A stretch of 44,264 nucleotides of DNA from contig WGNF01000018.1 of the NCBI GenBank assembly GCA_016124615.1, positions 1 to 44,264 of the forward strand, in the 5' to 3' direction. Position numbers and translations under genes: made by a program. Shown here in pieces: positions 36,044 to 44,043 of this stretch. Source of the DNA: Paracoccaceae bacterium (lineage in GTDB: Bacteria; Pseudomonadota; Alphaproteobacteria; Rhodobacterales; Rhodobacteraceae). Position 1 is the first letter of the stretch. Each line of letters begins with the position of its first letter. The notes beneath the pieces were generated by a model. It made no database searches. It had not been told where the DNA came from and saw only the letters and a list, made by a program, of their open reading frames with translations.

Positions 36044-36110
36044 GTATCGGGCGGCCCCGCCTGCGACAAACCGATACAAAACAGCCCCGATTTGGCATCT
36101 TTCTGCGACA
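36044..36110. promoter_or_regulatory. Repeat-rich intergenic region, possible response-regulator site
   Basis: Between the response regulator and the EF-hand gene, GTATCGG (36044-36050) and CCGATAC (36071-36077) form an inverted repeat, and CTGCGACA occurs twice, at 36061 and 36103, exactly 42 bases apart (four helical turns). Such phased repeats fit binding by an OmpR-type regulator. Confidence 0.45.
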
Positions 36111-36160
36111 GGACGCGCCCAGATTGAAGGCATCGAAAATCAAACCCAAGAGGTGATGTG

Positions 36161-36784
36161 ATGAAACGCAAGACGGTTTTGGCAGCAGGTCTGGCCGCGG
36201 CGCTCGTTGGTGCGGCCGCGATCCCGGTGTATGCACATGGGCAGGGCCAGGGTGCGGGCGGCCTCGGCGATGGCCCGGGCGCGATGATGGGATACGGCGC
36301 GCAGCAGGGTGGCCCGGGCATGATGGGCGGCAATGGCCCGACGAACGGCAACGGTTCCATGGGCGGCGGCATGATGGGCAACGGCATGATGGGCCAGATG
36401 ATGGCGATGACTGGCGGTGGCTTCGGCCCGATGGGAGGGCCTGGCGTGATGGGCCCGCTGTTCCAGAAGTTCGACACCAACGGCGACGGAATCGTCAGCC
36501 CCGACGAGTTGCGGACCGGGCTCCAGGCCGCGCTCAAGCAGTATGACAAGAACGGCGACGGTGTTCTGTCGCTCGACGAATTCTCGGCCTTCTACACAGA
36601 GGTCACCCGCCCTGCCATGGTCCGCCACTTCCAGGCGCTCGACACGGATGGCGACGGCAAGATTACCGCGACCGAAATGAGCGCCCCGGCTGACCGGATG
36701 GCGCAAATGCAGAAGCTCTGGCAGTCGCAGCACGGTGACGGAACGGCGGTTCCCGGTCCTGGCATGATGAACGGCAACAACTGA
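36161..36784 (+). CDS. Exported Met/Gly-rich EF-hand protein
   Basis: A 207-residue protein with a signal peptide (MKRKTVLAAGLAAALVGAAA, cleaved near VYAHG). The first half is a low-complexity Gly/Met/Gln stretch with repeated GGMMG and GMMG units. The second half has three canonical EF-hand loops: DTNGDGIVSPDE, DKNGDGVLSLDE and DTDGDGKITATE, each with the usual calcium ligands. It ends in another Met-rich tail (GPGMMNGNN). It would bind calcium and possibly copper through methionines in the periplasm. ATG 36161 follows GAGGTG. It is divergent from the two-component system, which may control it. Confidence 0.85.
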   Translation: MKRKTVLAAGLAAALVGAAAIPVYAHGQGQGAGGLGDGPGAMMGYGAQQGGPGMMGGNGPTNGNGSMGGGMMGNGMMGQMMAMTGGGFGPMGGPGVMGPLFQKFDTNGDGIVSPDELRTGLQAALKQYDKNGDGVLSLDEFSAFYTEVTRPAMVRHFQALDTDGDGKITATEMSAPADRMAQMQKLWQSQHGDGTAVPGPGMMNGNN

Positions 36785-36791
36785 ACGGGCT

Positions 36792-36818
36792 GGCAGCGCC
36801 GGTCATTCCGGCGCTGCC
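36792..36818 (+). terminator. Strong hairpin after the EF-hand gene
   Basis: GGCAGCGCCGG and CCGGCGCTGCC form a perfect 11-base stem with a TCATT loop, eight bases past the EF-hand stop. No long T-run follows, and a good ribosome-binding site for the next small gene comes 12 bases later, so it may work as a partial terminator or mRNA stabiliser. Confidence 0.6.
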
Positions 36819-36839
36819 TCCCTTGCGAAGGAGGCAGCC

Positions 36840-36935
36840 ATGATGGGGTTTGGATTTGGCGGGCTGGGAATGATCTTGTTTCTGGTCGTCATCGTTCTCG
36901 CCATTCTCGGGCTCGTCAAGTATTTCTCCAAGTGA
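36840..36935 (+). CDS. 31-residue single-helix membrane peptide
   Basis: ATG 36840 is preceded by AAGGAGGCAGCC, an excellent ribosome-binding site. The product starts MMGFGFGGLGMILFLVVIVL, continues AILGLVKYFSK, and is almost entirely one membrane helix with a positively charged end. It lies between the EF-hand and DUF302 genes in the same direction, 22 bases from the next ATG. Its function is unknown; it may be a small subunit or regulator in the membrane. It is too short for most gene callers. Confidence 0.65.
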   Translation: MMGFGFGGLGMILFLVVIVLAILGLVKYFSK

Positions 36936-36957
36936 GATCAAGAAGAAAGGACCTCCA

Positions 36958-37344
36958 ATGAGTTACACGATCAATCGCCTGTTGCCCGGCGCGGATATCG
37001 ATGCGGCCGAGCAGCGCGTACGTTCCGCCCTAGCGGCGAAAGGATTTGGTGTTCTCACCGAGATCGATGTCGCCGCAACCATGAAGTTAAAACTCGATGT
37101 CGATCTGCCGGCCTATCGGATCCTCGGGGCGTGCAATCCGTCCATGGCGCATCAGGCGATCGGGCTTGAGCCGCGCGTGGGCGCGATGCTGCCCTGCAAC
37201 GTGATTCTGCGGGCCGTCGATGGTGGCGTCGAGGTGAGCGCAATCGACCCCGTTGCTTCGATGTCCGCCATCGACAATCCGGACCTGAAGGCTGTCGCCG
37301 GTCAGGTGCGGGAAATGCTGCGGGAGGTCGTCGAAGCCGCGTGA
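36958..37344 (+). CDS. DUF302-domain protein
   Basis: A 128-residue protein with a full DUF302 fold: an N-terminal helix with AEQRVRSALAAKGFGVLTEID, a LGACNPSMAHQAI segment whose cysteine is conserved in the family, a VGAMLPCNVILR strand and a C-terminal helix. The function of DUF302 is unsettled; members are often found with metal-resistance or cytochrome genes. ATG 36958 follows AAGAAAGGACCTCCA. It probably shares a transcript with the EF-hand and 31-residue genes. Confidence 0.85.
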   Translation: MSYTINRLLPGADIDAAEQRVRSALAAKGFGVLTEIDVAATMKLKLDVDLPAYRILGACNPSMAHQAIGLEPRVGAMLPCNVILRAVDGGVEVSAIDPVASMSAIDNPDLKAVAGQVREMLREVVEAA

Positions 37345-37608
37345 ACGCGGTTGCGCGACACGGGTTCCGAGCCATCTCAGCTCTTGCGGGGCTATTTGCC
37401 AAGGCCGGGACACACTCGCCCGTTGCACCGTCAGCCGCCCGGTGTTCCGCCTATCCCGAGATCCATGACCAAAGTCCTGTTGCCGTGCGGGCCGAGGCGT
37501 CGGCGCAACTGCGGGGCACCTCGCCGTCAACCCCGAATGCCGCATCACGACCCGGCGCGGGGGGCACCGGCCGGAAGGGCAGGGGCTCCGTGATCGCACC
37601 CCGTCGTC

Positions 37609-37773
37609 TCAAGCCCCGTGCCGCTGCGTGTCGTCATTGCTTCTCCGGGGAACCAGGAACATGCCGCATTTTGGGCACTTGCCGGGTTCCTGGCTCTTCA
37701 CTTCCGGGTGCATCGGACAAGTGTAGATGACGGGATCCGGAGAGGAGCCCGTTTTGTTGAAGATCGACGTCAT
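37609..37773 (-). CDS. 54-residue heavy-metal-binding-domain protein
   Basis: The minus-strand frame from ATG 37773 encodes MTSIFNKTGSSPDP, then VIYTCPMHPEVKSQEP and GKCPKCGMFLVPRRS. The YTCPMHPEV...GKCPKCGM pattern is the small heavy-metal-binding domain found at the N-terminus of some copper pumps and CusB-type adaptors; here it stands alone. Its ATG overlaps the stop codon of the fabI-like gene (ATGA), so it is translationally coupled. The usual GMDLVP reads GMFLVP. The cysteines, Met and His suggest copper or zinc binding. Confidence 0.8.
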   Translation of the reverse strand: MTSIFNKTGSSPDPVIYTCPMHPEVKSQEPGKCPKCGMFLVPRRSNDDTQRHGA

Positions 37774-38630
37774 TTCGGTGTTTCCTTTGCTTCCGCATTG
37801 CTCTTGAAGGTGGATCTTATGCGCGACATCGGCGTCTCGATGTGGACTCCCGCATCGACGTGAAGCGTTTCGCCGGTCACGGCGGCGGTATAGTCGCTCG
37901 CAAGCAGCAGGGCCGCCCTGCCGACCTCGTCGGCCTCGATGTTCCGTCGAAGGGGAGCCACACGAGCGCTGACGTCCAACATCTCGGAAAATCCGGCAAG
38001 CCCGGAGGCCGCGCGCGTGACGACCGGCCCGGCTGAAATAGCGTTGACCCGAATGCCGCGGGGGCCGAGCTCGTGTGCGAGGTAGCGCACGGAGGCTTCC
38101 AATGCCGCCTTGACTGGCCCCATGACATCATAATGGTCGACCACGCGCTCGGCGCCGAGATAGCTGAGCGTGACGAGGCTGCCGCCGCTACCCATCAATG
38201 GCTCCGCCAAATGCGCCATCCGGATCAGGGAGTGGACCGACACGGTCATCGCCTGGGCGAAGCCTCCTGCCGAGCAGTCGGCAAGCCGCCCACGCAGGTC
38301 CTGAGGACGCATACTGCCAACGGCGTGAAGAAGAAAATCAAGCCGCCCCCAGCGGGCCTCGATCGCCGCAAAGAGGGCCTCCAGCTCGCCCGCAACACCG
38401 ACGTCGCACCGCATGAAGATCGGCGCTTCCACGCATTCGGCAAGCGGCGCGACATGGGTCAGCGTCTCGTCATTGATATATGTGATTGCCAGCTCCGCTC
38501 CTGCCTTGCGGTAGTGAAGAGCGGCGGACCAGGCGAGACTGTGCTCGTTGGCGACGCCGACGACCAGCCCCTTTCGTCCCGAAAGACTCAGGAACTCTGC
38601 GGGATTGCAGCAGTCTGGCAGGTCAGGCAT
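37770..38630 (-). CDS. fabI: FabI-like enoyl-ACP reductase
   Basis: A 286-residue short-chain dehydrogenase. The nucleotide-binding region is KGLVVGVANEHSLAW, and the active site reads SYLGAERVVDHYDVMGPVKAA with both tyrosines and the lysine of FabI (Tyr-x6-Tyr-Met-x-x-Lys pattern). The C-terminal region PLRRNIEADEVG and VTGETLHVDAG also fit. FabI reduces trans-2-enoyl-ACP in fatty acid synthesis; in this cluster, beside acyl-phosphate genes, it may be a specialised paralogue. It is 261 bases downstream of the phosphate acyltransferase gene, so a separate promoter is possible. Confidence 0.88.
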   Translation of the reverse strand: MPDLPDCCNPAEFLSLSGRKGLVVGVANEHSLAWSAALHYRKAGAELAITYINDETLTHVAPLAECVEAPIFMRCDVGVAGELEALFAAIEARWGRLDFLLHAVGSMRPQDLRGRLADCSAGGFAQAMTVSVHSLIRMAHLAEPLMGSGGSLVTLSYLGAERVVDHYDVMGPVKAALEASVRYLAHELGPRGIRVNAISAGPVVTRAASGLAGFSEMLDVSARVAPLRRNIEADEVGRAALLLASDYTAAVTGETLHVDAGVHIETPMSRIRSTFKSNAEAKETPK

Positions 38631-38891
38631 GGAACTTCTCCGTGGCGGCCCATCGATCGGTCAATGCGCCATCGAACCCGGGAGCATCGCGCCGAGGTTC
38701 CGGTGCCCGCGGGCAAACGGGCGGCACCCGATAGGCAGGCGACCAAACTTGGGAGGATTGCCATGGCGACGTGATGGAAAAGTCCGGCGCACAAAACCGC
38801 CCGTACAACCTGGCAAGCGTCATAGAGCCTCGGCCAAGGAATGACCGAAGCGCCGGACAACGCTCTGTGTGGATTCCGTGCGGAGGAGGGT

Positions 38892-39950
38892 TCACGCGGG
38901 GTGCCTCTGCTGTTTGTCTTCCGTCGAAGATGGCTGTTTCGGCAACGGACGGCAGGCGTGGTCCGGGCTAGGAGCGGCACAAAGGGTGCAGATCTCGTTG
39001 TTTGCGCGGTAAGGGGATCGCATCCCGCCCGGCTCCCGCGGCGAGAGTCTCGCCAGAGCCAGGGACGCCAGGCGCGCCTCGGCGGTATCGGCACGCGACG
39101 TCAATACGACCGGAACCGAGAGCCCCAGTGCGATGCCCGCGGCCTTGGCGCTCCCGAGATATTCCAGCGCTTTTGCGAGTACATTCCCGGTCACCAGGTC
39201 CGGCACGAGCAGAATGTCCGCCTTTCCGGCAACCTCAGAGAGAATGCCCTTCTCTGCCGCGGCGCGGGCGGAGATGGCATTGTCGAGAGCAAGCGGCCCA
39301 TCGACCGAGGCATCGGTGATTTGACCGCGCCGCGCCATCAGGGTGAGGCTGGCGGCATCGATGGTCGATCCGATATCTACGGTCACGGTTTCGACGGCCG
39401 ACAACACGGCGACGTGCGGCCGGGGCGCCCCGAGTTCATGAAAGAGCTCGATCGCGTTCTGGCAAATCTGTGCCTTGGCCGCGAGGTCCGGCGCAATGTT
39501 GATGGCTGCGTCGGTAATACCGATCAGCCGGTCGTGGCCGCGAATTTCCAGCAAAAACAGGTGGCTCACGCGGCGCTCTCGGACGCGCAGGCCCGCCTCC
39601 GGATCGAGCAGCGCGTGCATGAAGACATCGGTATGCAGATTGCCCTTCATCACCACGTCCGCTTCGCCTGCGCGCGCCATCGCGACCGCGCGCGCCGCGG
39701 CCGCCGCATCGGCTCCGCAGGGCACCACGAAGCGAGAGCCCTCCAGCCAGCCTGCGGATTTCAACAGCGGCTCGATCCGGTCGGGTTCGCCGATCAGGCA
39801 AGGCTCGGCCAGGCCGAGTTCCACCGCTTCCCGCATCGTCTCGAGGATGACCGTCTGGGCCGCATCGGCGATCGCGACGCGAACCGGACCCTGCGCGCGG
39901 GCCCGCTCGATGAGCCCGGCAAGCGTTTGCGGGACCGCATGCTCAGCCAT
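38892..39950 (-). CDS. Phosphate acetyl/butyryltransferase
   Basis: Transfers an acyl group between CoA and phosphate, the partner reaction to acetate kinase. ATG 39950 (MAEHAVPQTLAGLIERA) lies eight bases inside the 3' end of ackA, so the two are coupled; the frame from 40205 is only ackA read differently. Family motifs include VVMKGNLHTDVFMHALLD, ITDAAINIAPDLAAKAQI and ADILLVPDLVTGNVLAKAL. It lacks the MaoC hydratase domain of bifunctional relatives. After about residue 307 a 45-residue tail (with EICTLCAAPSPDHAC) has no counterpart I know of in the family and may come from a frame change. Substrate chain length is unclear. Confidence 0.88.
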   Translation of the reverse strand: MAEHAVPQTLAGLIERARAQGPVRVAIADAAQTVILETMREAVELGLAEPCLIGEPDRIEPLLKSAGWLEGSRFVVPCGADAAAAARAVAMARAGEADVVMKGNLHTDVFMHALLDPEAGLRVRERRVSHLFLLEIRGHDRLIGITDAAINIAPDLAAKAQICQNAIELFHELGAPRPHVAVLSAVETVTVDIGSTIDAASLTLMARRGQITDASVDGPLALDNAISARAAAEKGILSEVAGKADILLVPDLVTGNVLAKALEYLGSAKAAGIALGLSVPVVLTSRADTAEARLASLALARLSPREPGGMRSPYRANNEICTLCAAPSPDHACRPLPKQPSSTEDKQQRHPA

Positions 39951-41151
39951 CGGCCGGCTCCCTTTGATGGGCGTGACGACAGATCCCGACATTCCGAACA
40001 TGGTCGGCGATGACGGCTTCCTCATCGGTCTGGCGGGCTTCGATCTCGACCCGCGCCCCGGGTAAGGAAATGCGAACGCTCCCGCGCGCATTTGCGCCGG
40101 CGTCGAGTCCAAGTCCGAGATGCGCCAGTCCTTCGCAGACACGTGCCCGGACCTGCGGCGCGTTTGCTCCGATCCCCCCGGTGAACACCAGCCGGTCAAG
40201 GCCACCGAGGGGAGCAGTCAGGCCCGCGAGATGCTGCCTGACATGATAGACGAAATAGTCGACCGCATGGGCCGCTGTCTCCTCCGGCCTGCTCAGCAAC
40301 AGCCTCATATCGGAACTGAGGCCCGAGACGCCGAGGAGCCCCGCTTCCGTGAACAGCAGACGCTCCAGATCATCGACCGAGAACCCCTTCTGATGAAGCA
40401 GGTACAGAAGGAGGCCGGGGTCGACATCGCCCGAGCGCGTTCCCATCGGAACACCGGAGAGGGTCGAGAAGCCCATCGTGGTCTCGATACTGCGACAGCC
40501 CCGGATTGCCGTCAGCGAGGCACCGTTGCCGAGATGGGCGACGATGATCCGTTCCTGATCGACATCTATCCCATCGGCACGCAGAGCGCGGACGATGAAC
40601 TCACAGGACAGGCCGTGGAAGCCGTAGCGCCGCAATCCCATCCTCTCGAAACGCTGCGGCAGACCGGTCATCTGGGCGATCGGGGGAAGATCGTGGTGGA
40701 ACGCGGTGTCAAAGCAGGCGACCTGTGGAAGACCCGGAAGCATTGCGGTCACCGCCTCGATTCCGGCGATATTCGCCGGCAAATGCAGCGGTGCGAGATG
40801 CACAAGGCGCTTCATCCGATCGAGAATCGGCGTGGTCACGCGTTTCGGGCAATCGCAGTCAGGCCCACCATGCGCGACCCGATGGCCGACGGCGACGATG
40901 CGTGGCCCGTTGGCGATCGAGTCGACGGCCGCGAGCACCTGCACCAGCGCCTCGATATGTGTGTTGTACGGCCGCCTGACATACGAGACCTCGGTATCGC
41001 GCGCATCGCGCAGCCGGAAGGTCGCACCGCTCAGGCCGATTCCGTCAATCTCACCATGGTAGAGGCGCCGTCCGTGCGCCGAGGCACCAAACAGTGCGAA
41101 TTTCAGGCTCGAGGAGCCGGAATTGAGCGTGAGGATGGCATCGCCCGGCAT
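39943..41151 (-). CDS. ackA: Acetate kinase
   Basis: A 402-residue kinase that makes ATP from acetyl phosphate. The N-terminal phosphate loop reads LTLNSGSSSLKFALF, followed by VGHRVAHGG, the active-site segment PLHLPANIAGIEA, CFDTAFHHDLP, RRYGFHGLS, the HLGNGASLTAI loop and VFTGGIGANAP. All expected residues are present. It overlaps the phosphate acyltransferase gene and starts two bases after the stop of the His/Gly-rich gene. Together with the acyltransferase it gives ATP from acyl-CoA without respiration. Confidence 0.95.
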   Translation of the reverse strand: MPGDAILTLNSGSSSLKFALFGASAHGRRLYHGEIDGIGLSGATFRLRDARDTEVSYVRRPYNTHIEALVQVLAAVDSIANGPRIVAVGHRVAHGGPDCDCPKRVTTPILDRMKRLVHLAPLHLPANIAGIEAVTAMLPGLPQVACFDTAFHHDLPPIAQMTGLPQRFERMGLRRYGFHGLSCEFIVRALRADGIDVDQERIIVAHLGNGASLTAIRGCRSIETTMGFSTLSGVPMGTRSGDVDPGLLLYLLHQKGFSVDDLERLLFTEAGLLGVSGLSSDMRLLLSRPEETAAHAVDYFVYHVRQHLAGLTAPLGGLDRLVFTGGIGANAPQVRARVCEGLAHLGLGLDAGANARGSVRISLPGARVEIEARQTDEEAVIADHVRNVGICRHAHQREPADG

Positions 41152-41152
41152 G

Positions 41153-41371
41153 TCAGACGCCCGTCTTTTCTTCGGGTGGCGCGACGGGCACCGGTTCGGG
41201 CTGCTGGTCCGCGACCGGATTGCGATGTTTCATTCCGCCGCCGCCGCAACCTCCGCCATGCCCGCCGTTGCCATGGCCGGAATGACCGCCATGGCCATGG
41301 CCGAAGAGGTGCATCGCGGCCATCCCGCCGAACAGGAGGACGATCAGCCAGTTGTCGAGGATCCATTGCAT
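41153..41371 (-). CDS. His/Gly-rich small membrane protein (DUF2933-like)
   Basis: A 72-residue protein with one membrane helix (LDNWLIVLLFGGMAAMHLF), a His/Gly-rich stretch (GHGHGGHSGHGNGGHGGG, then CGGGGMKHR) and a proline-rich tail. This matches the DUF2933-type small proteins often found near metal-resistance genes. The histidines could bind copper, zinc or nickel at the membrane surface. It lies four bases after the DUF3141 stop and just before ackA, so it is part of that operon. Confidence 0.75.
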   Translation of the reverse strand: MQWILDNWLIVLLFGGMAAMHLFGHGHGGHSGHGNGGHGGGCGGGGMKHRNPVADQQPEPVPVAPPEEKTGV

Positions 41372-41374
41372 GAC

Positions 41375-43168
41375 TCAGTCCTTTCGCGTTGGTTCTGCGT
41401 CCGGGGAACCCTCCGCGGATGCTCCGTAGAGGCCGCGGAAAATCCCCGAGATCGCTTTGTCGCGGGCGGCACGGCCTTGCCTCAGTTGGTTTTCGATCTG
41501 CGCAAAGGCGGTGCGCTCGGCCTGGATTGCCGGATGATCGTCAGAAAGCGGCGCCCGCGTGGCGCGCGTCGTGTTGGCGATCGCCTGGACCGCACCCATC
41601 CAGGGGTTATACCGCTCGGAAAACATGAGCCGGCTCCAGCGCATCGGGTGCATCGCCTGGAATGCGGCGGCGGTCGCGGGCGTCGTCCAGGCCCTGAGCC
41701 AGGGCCCGACGAAGAGATCGTAGGCCTTCTCGTTGAGCTCGGAGACCTGCGCCACGTTCCGGAACGCATCTTCCGGGAAGGTCTTTCCGATGTCCGCGAC
41801 CTCGCGCGGCTCGAACCGGACTTCGAGGTCCGGCTTGTGACAATCCGGATTGCCGGCAGGTTTCGCGATCTTCATCTCATAGAGGCCGGGCGGAAGCGCA
41901 TGAAGCTCTTCGATGCTTTCCAGAATGGCCCGGTGCTCGAAACGCGCCACGGCCGCTGAGACGAAAATGCCGAGGTGGCCGACGTGTTCGTGCGTCAGAT
42001 AGACGATCCGCTGCCCCGCGGCCTTGAGAGCCGCGGTGTCCTCGTAGAGATGGGAAATCCATCCAAGCGCCTCCGCCGGCGGCGTGATATTGTCGCCCTT
42101 CGACGCGAAGATGACGATGGGATTCCGGATTTTCCGGAGATCGGCGGTGCAATGTTCGCAGATCCGCATCTCCCCAGTTTCCAGCTTGTTGCCGATGAAG
42201 AGATTGCGGGTGATGGCGAGGATCTCCTCGCGGCTGAGAAAGTAGAACCCGTTCCACCAGCGCTCGAACTCGAGAAACCGCTCGCGCTCGGTGTCGATGT
42301 TGGTGAAGAGGGTCGCATATTTCTCCCATATCGACTTTTCGGGTTGGAGCGCCTCGAAGTTCTGGGCGAGCCAGGCGCCGTCGAGGCGCCCGTCGCCAAG
42401 ATCGGCCACCATGTGGGCGGCCCAGGACCCGCCGACGAGCCCGCCCAGCATCCGCATCGTATTGGAGCCGGCTTCGCCGGCCCAGTAGGAGAGCGGCGAG
42501 CCGTTGAGGACCACGGGTCCGATCAGGCCCTGACAATCGGCGGCCAGGAGCGTTACCGCCCACCCCGCCTGGCAATTGCCATAGAGCACCGGAGGCGCGT
42601 CGGGGTGCCGTTGCGCCACTTCCGCGACAAAGCGCCGCAACGCGTGGTGGACATCCGCCAGGGTCTGGCCGGGCATCGGCTCGGGGTAGAACATCACGAA
42701 ATAGACGGGATGGCCCTCGCGCATCGCCATGCCGACCTCGCTCTCCCGCTTGAAGCCCCCGATCCCCGGCCCGTGACCGGCGCGCGGATCGAAGACGATG
42801 ACCGGTGCCTTGCTTTCGTCGATGCAGGCCTCGGCGCAGTCGTCGCCCACCTGCGTGATCCGCAGCAGCGCGTAGTTGGCAGGCTCATCGAACCTGCGCG
42901 CGTCGAGGATCGTTTCAAACTTGAAGTCCAAAAGCGGCGGCAGGCCCTCGCGTTCGTGCTCGATCATGTTGTCGGCGCGCTCGCGCAGGGTGTCGAGAAA
43001 GAGAATCCAGCGCTCGAGAAGGTCCTGCAGATAGTCTCCCTGCCCGGCCGGGCGGTGGCCATCCTCCACTGGCCGAAGGCCCGGAGATCTGGTGACCACA
43101 GCGCGCGACGGTTGCGCGGCGGAGTCGGCTTCTGCGCGGCGACGGGTCACCTTTTCGACAATAGTCAT
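41375..43168 (-). CDS. DUF3141 / PhaC-like alpha/beta hydrolase
   Basis: A 597-residue protein of the DUF3141 family, related to class I polyhydroxyalkanoate synthases. The nucleophile elbow reads YGNCQAGW, placing cysteine 199 where PHA synthases have the GxCxG cysteine; the likely acid and histidine are in ASKGDNITPPAEA and LTHEHVGHLG. ATG 43168 follows GGAGAGG; the frame from 43210 has no better signal. No PHA phasin, depolymerase or PhaA/B genes are near. It heads the minus-strand operon with ackA and the phosphate acyltransferase, so it may take part in acyl-CoA turnover. The true substrate is unknown. Confidence 0.85.
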   Translation of the reverse strand: MTIVEKVTRRRAEADSAAQPSRAVVTRSPGLRPVEDGHRPAGQGDYLQDLLERWILFLDTLRERADNMIEHEREGLPPLLDFKFETILDARRFDEPANYALLRITQVGDDCAEACIDESKAPVIVFDPRAGHGPGIGGFKRESEVGMAMREGHPVYFVMFYPEPMPGQTLADVHHALRRFVAEVAQRHPDAPPVLYGNCQAGWAVTLLAADCQGLIGPVVLNGSPLSYWAGEAGSNTMRMLGGLVGGSWAAHMVADLGDGRLDGAWLAQNFEALQPEKSIWEKYATLFTNIDTERERFLEFERWWNGFYFLSREEILAITRNLFIGNKLETGEMRICEHCTADLRKIRNPIVIFASKGDNITPPAEALGWISHLYEDTAALKAAGQRIVYLTHEHVGHLGIFVSAAVARFEHRAILESIEELHALPPGLYEMKIAKPAGNPDCHKPDLEVRFEPREVADIGKTFPEDAFRNVAQVSELNEKAYDLFVGPWLRAWTTPATAAAFQAMHPMRWSRLMFSERYNPWMGAVQAIANTTRATRAPLSDDHPAIQAERTAFAQIENQLRQGRAARDKAISGIFRGLYGASAEGSPDAEPTRKD

Positions 43169-43499
43169 CTTTGCAGCCTCTCCGTTGACGGCGTGAACCA
43201 AGATCGGCATTGGCAGAGCAACTTAGCTTGGACACGATGTAGACGTCGGATCTTCGGGAGCATTACAGGGCAAGATGCTGTGCCTTGACCTAGGGCTTTC
43301 CCGAGTTCCCCGAGGGTTCTTGAGAGGAGTGAAGTCACCCGGTCGCTTCCATTCGTTCGCGACGCGCCGAACGCATCCGAAGGGTGTCTTCAGTTGACGT
43401 GGGTGGAAGCGGTCAGTGTTCCGGCGCTGACAGGAGCGGCTATCAGGTGTGCCGTTGAGGAGAAGGTTGGTGACTTCCACCGCCGTCATCGAGATCCTG
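43169..43499. promoter_or_regulatory. Upstream region of the DUF3141 operon
   Basis: About 330 bases with no gene. It must hold the promoter of the minus-strand operon. I see no clear FNR-type box and no confident -35/-10 pair. The right end merges into the IS256 fragment. Confidence 0.3.
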
Positions 43500-43670
43500 A
43501 TGACCGACGACAGACTGGCAATGGTGGGAGCGCTGCAAAGCGCGGCGGTCGCTATCTTCTTCGTGGCGTCGTGGAGACCACGCTGCAAATCGCGATGGAG
43601 ACAGATGTGGAGGGGCTGATCGAGGTCGGACGGCGTTCCCGACCACAGACGATCAAGGGGAAGTTCGCCT
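43500..43670 (+). pseudogene. IS256-family transposase N-terminal fragment
   Basis: ATG 43500 begins MTDDRLAMVGALQSAA, and after a frame change the sequence continues LLRGVVETTLQIAMETDVEGLIEVGRRSR. Both match the N-terminus of IS256 (mutator) transposases; the two frames show at least one indel. Nothing of the catalytic domain follows. It is a short, dead remnant. Confidence 0.75.
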
Positions 43671-43693
43671 GAAGCAGTGTAACCGGCCGGTTG

Positions 43694-43990
43694 TTACCGC
43701 GGTGCTTGGGCCTTGATGCGGGCGACGAGGTCTTTGTCATCAACAAAGTCGTCGAGGAACGCGTGCCAGGTTTCGGTGGTGATGCGGGCAGCCCTGAGCA
43801 TGTCATTTAGTTCATCGATGCCATCGTCGGTCAGGGCCGTGACGGTCTCGTCCTGGCCGGTGTAGACGCTGATGATTGCCCCGTAGGCCAGGTTATCGTC
43901 GTTGTAGACGATGGCTTCGAGAAGCTCGGGATCTTCGTCCAGCATCTTGGCGACGTAGTCGAGGGTGCAGACGTGAGTGACGGTTGCCAT
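43694..43990 (-). CDS. Hypothetical protein
   Basis: A 98-residue acidic protein, MATVTHVCTLDYVAKMLDED to a C-terminus with DFVDDKDLVARIKAQ. It looks like a real, globular, mostly helical protein with balanced composition, but I do not recognise a domain. It lies between an IS256 fragment and the left end of an IS3 element, so it may be a passenger gene of a mobile region. It could have a regulatory or antitoxin-like role, but nothing visible supports that specifically. Confidence 0.6.
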   Translation of the reverse strand: MATVTHVCTLDYVAKMLDEDPELLEAIVYNDDNLAYGAIISVYTGQDETVTALTDDGIDELNDMLRAARITTETWHAFLDDFVDDKDLVARIKAQAPR

Positions 43991-44043
43991 CAGGCAGCCT
44001 CAGACAAAGACGTGGTCAGTGGCGCCCAATTCCACGGCAGGAG

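Noticed and set aside
40120..41373. 417-residue plus-strand frame opposite ackA
   Set aside because: The minus strand encodes a complete acetate kinase; no recognisable domain in the plus frame.
41375..43168. DUF3141 protein as a true PHA synthase
   Set aside because: It has the cysteine elbow, but no PHA genes are nearby and the family is distinct; only a PhaC-like label is justified.
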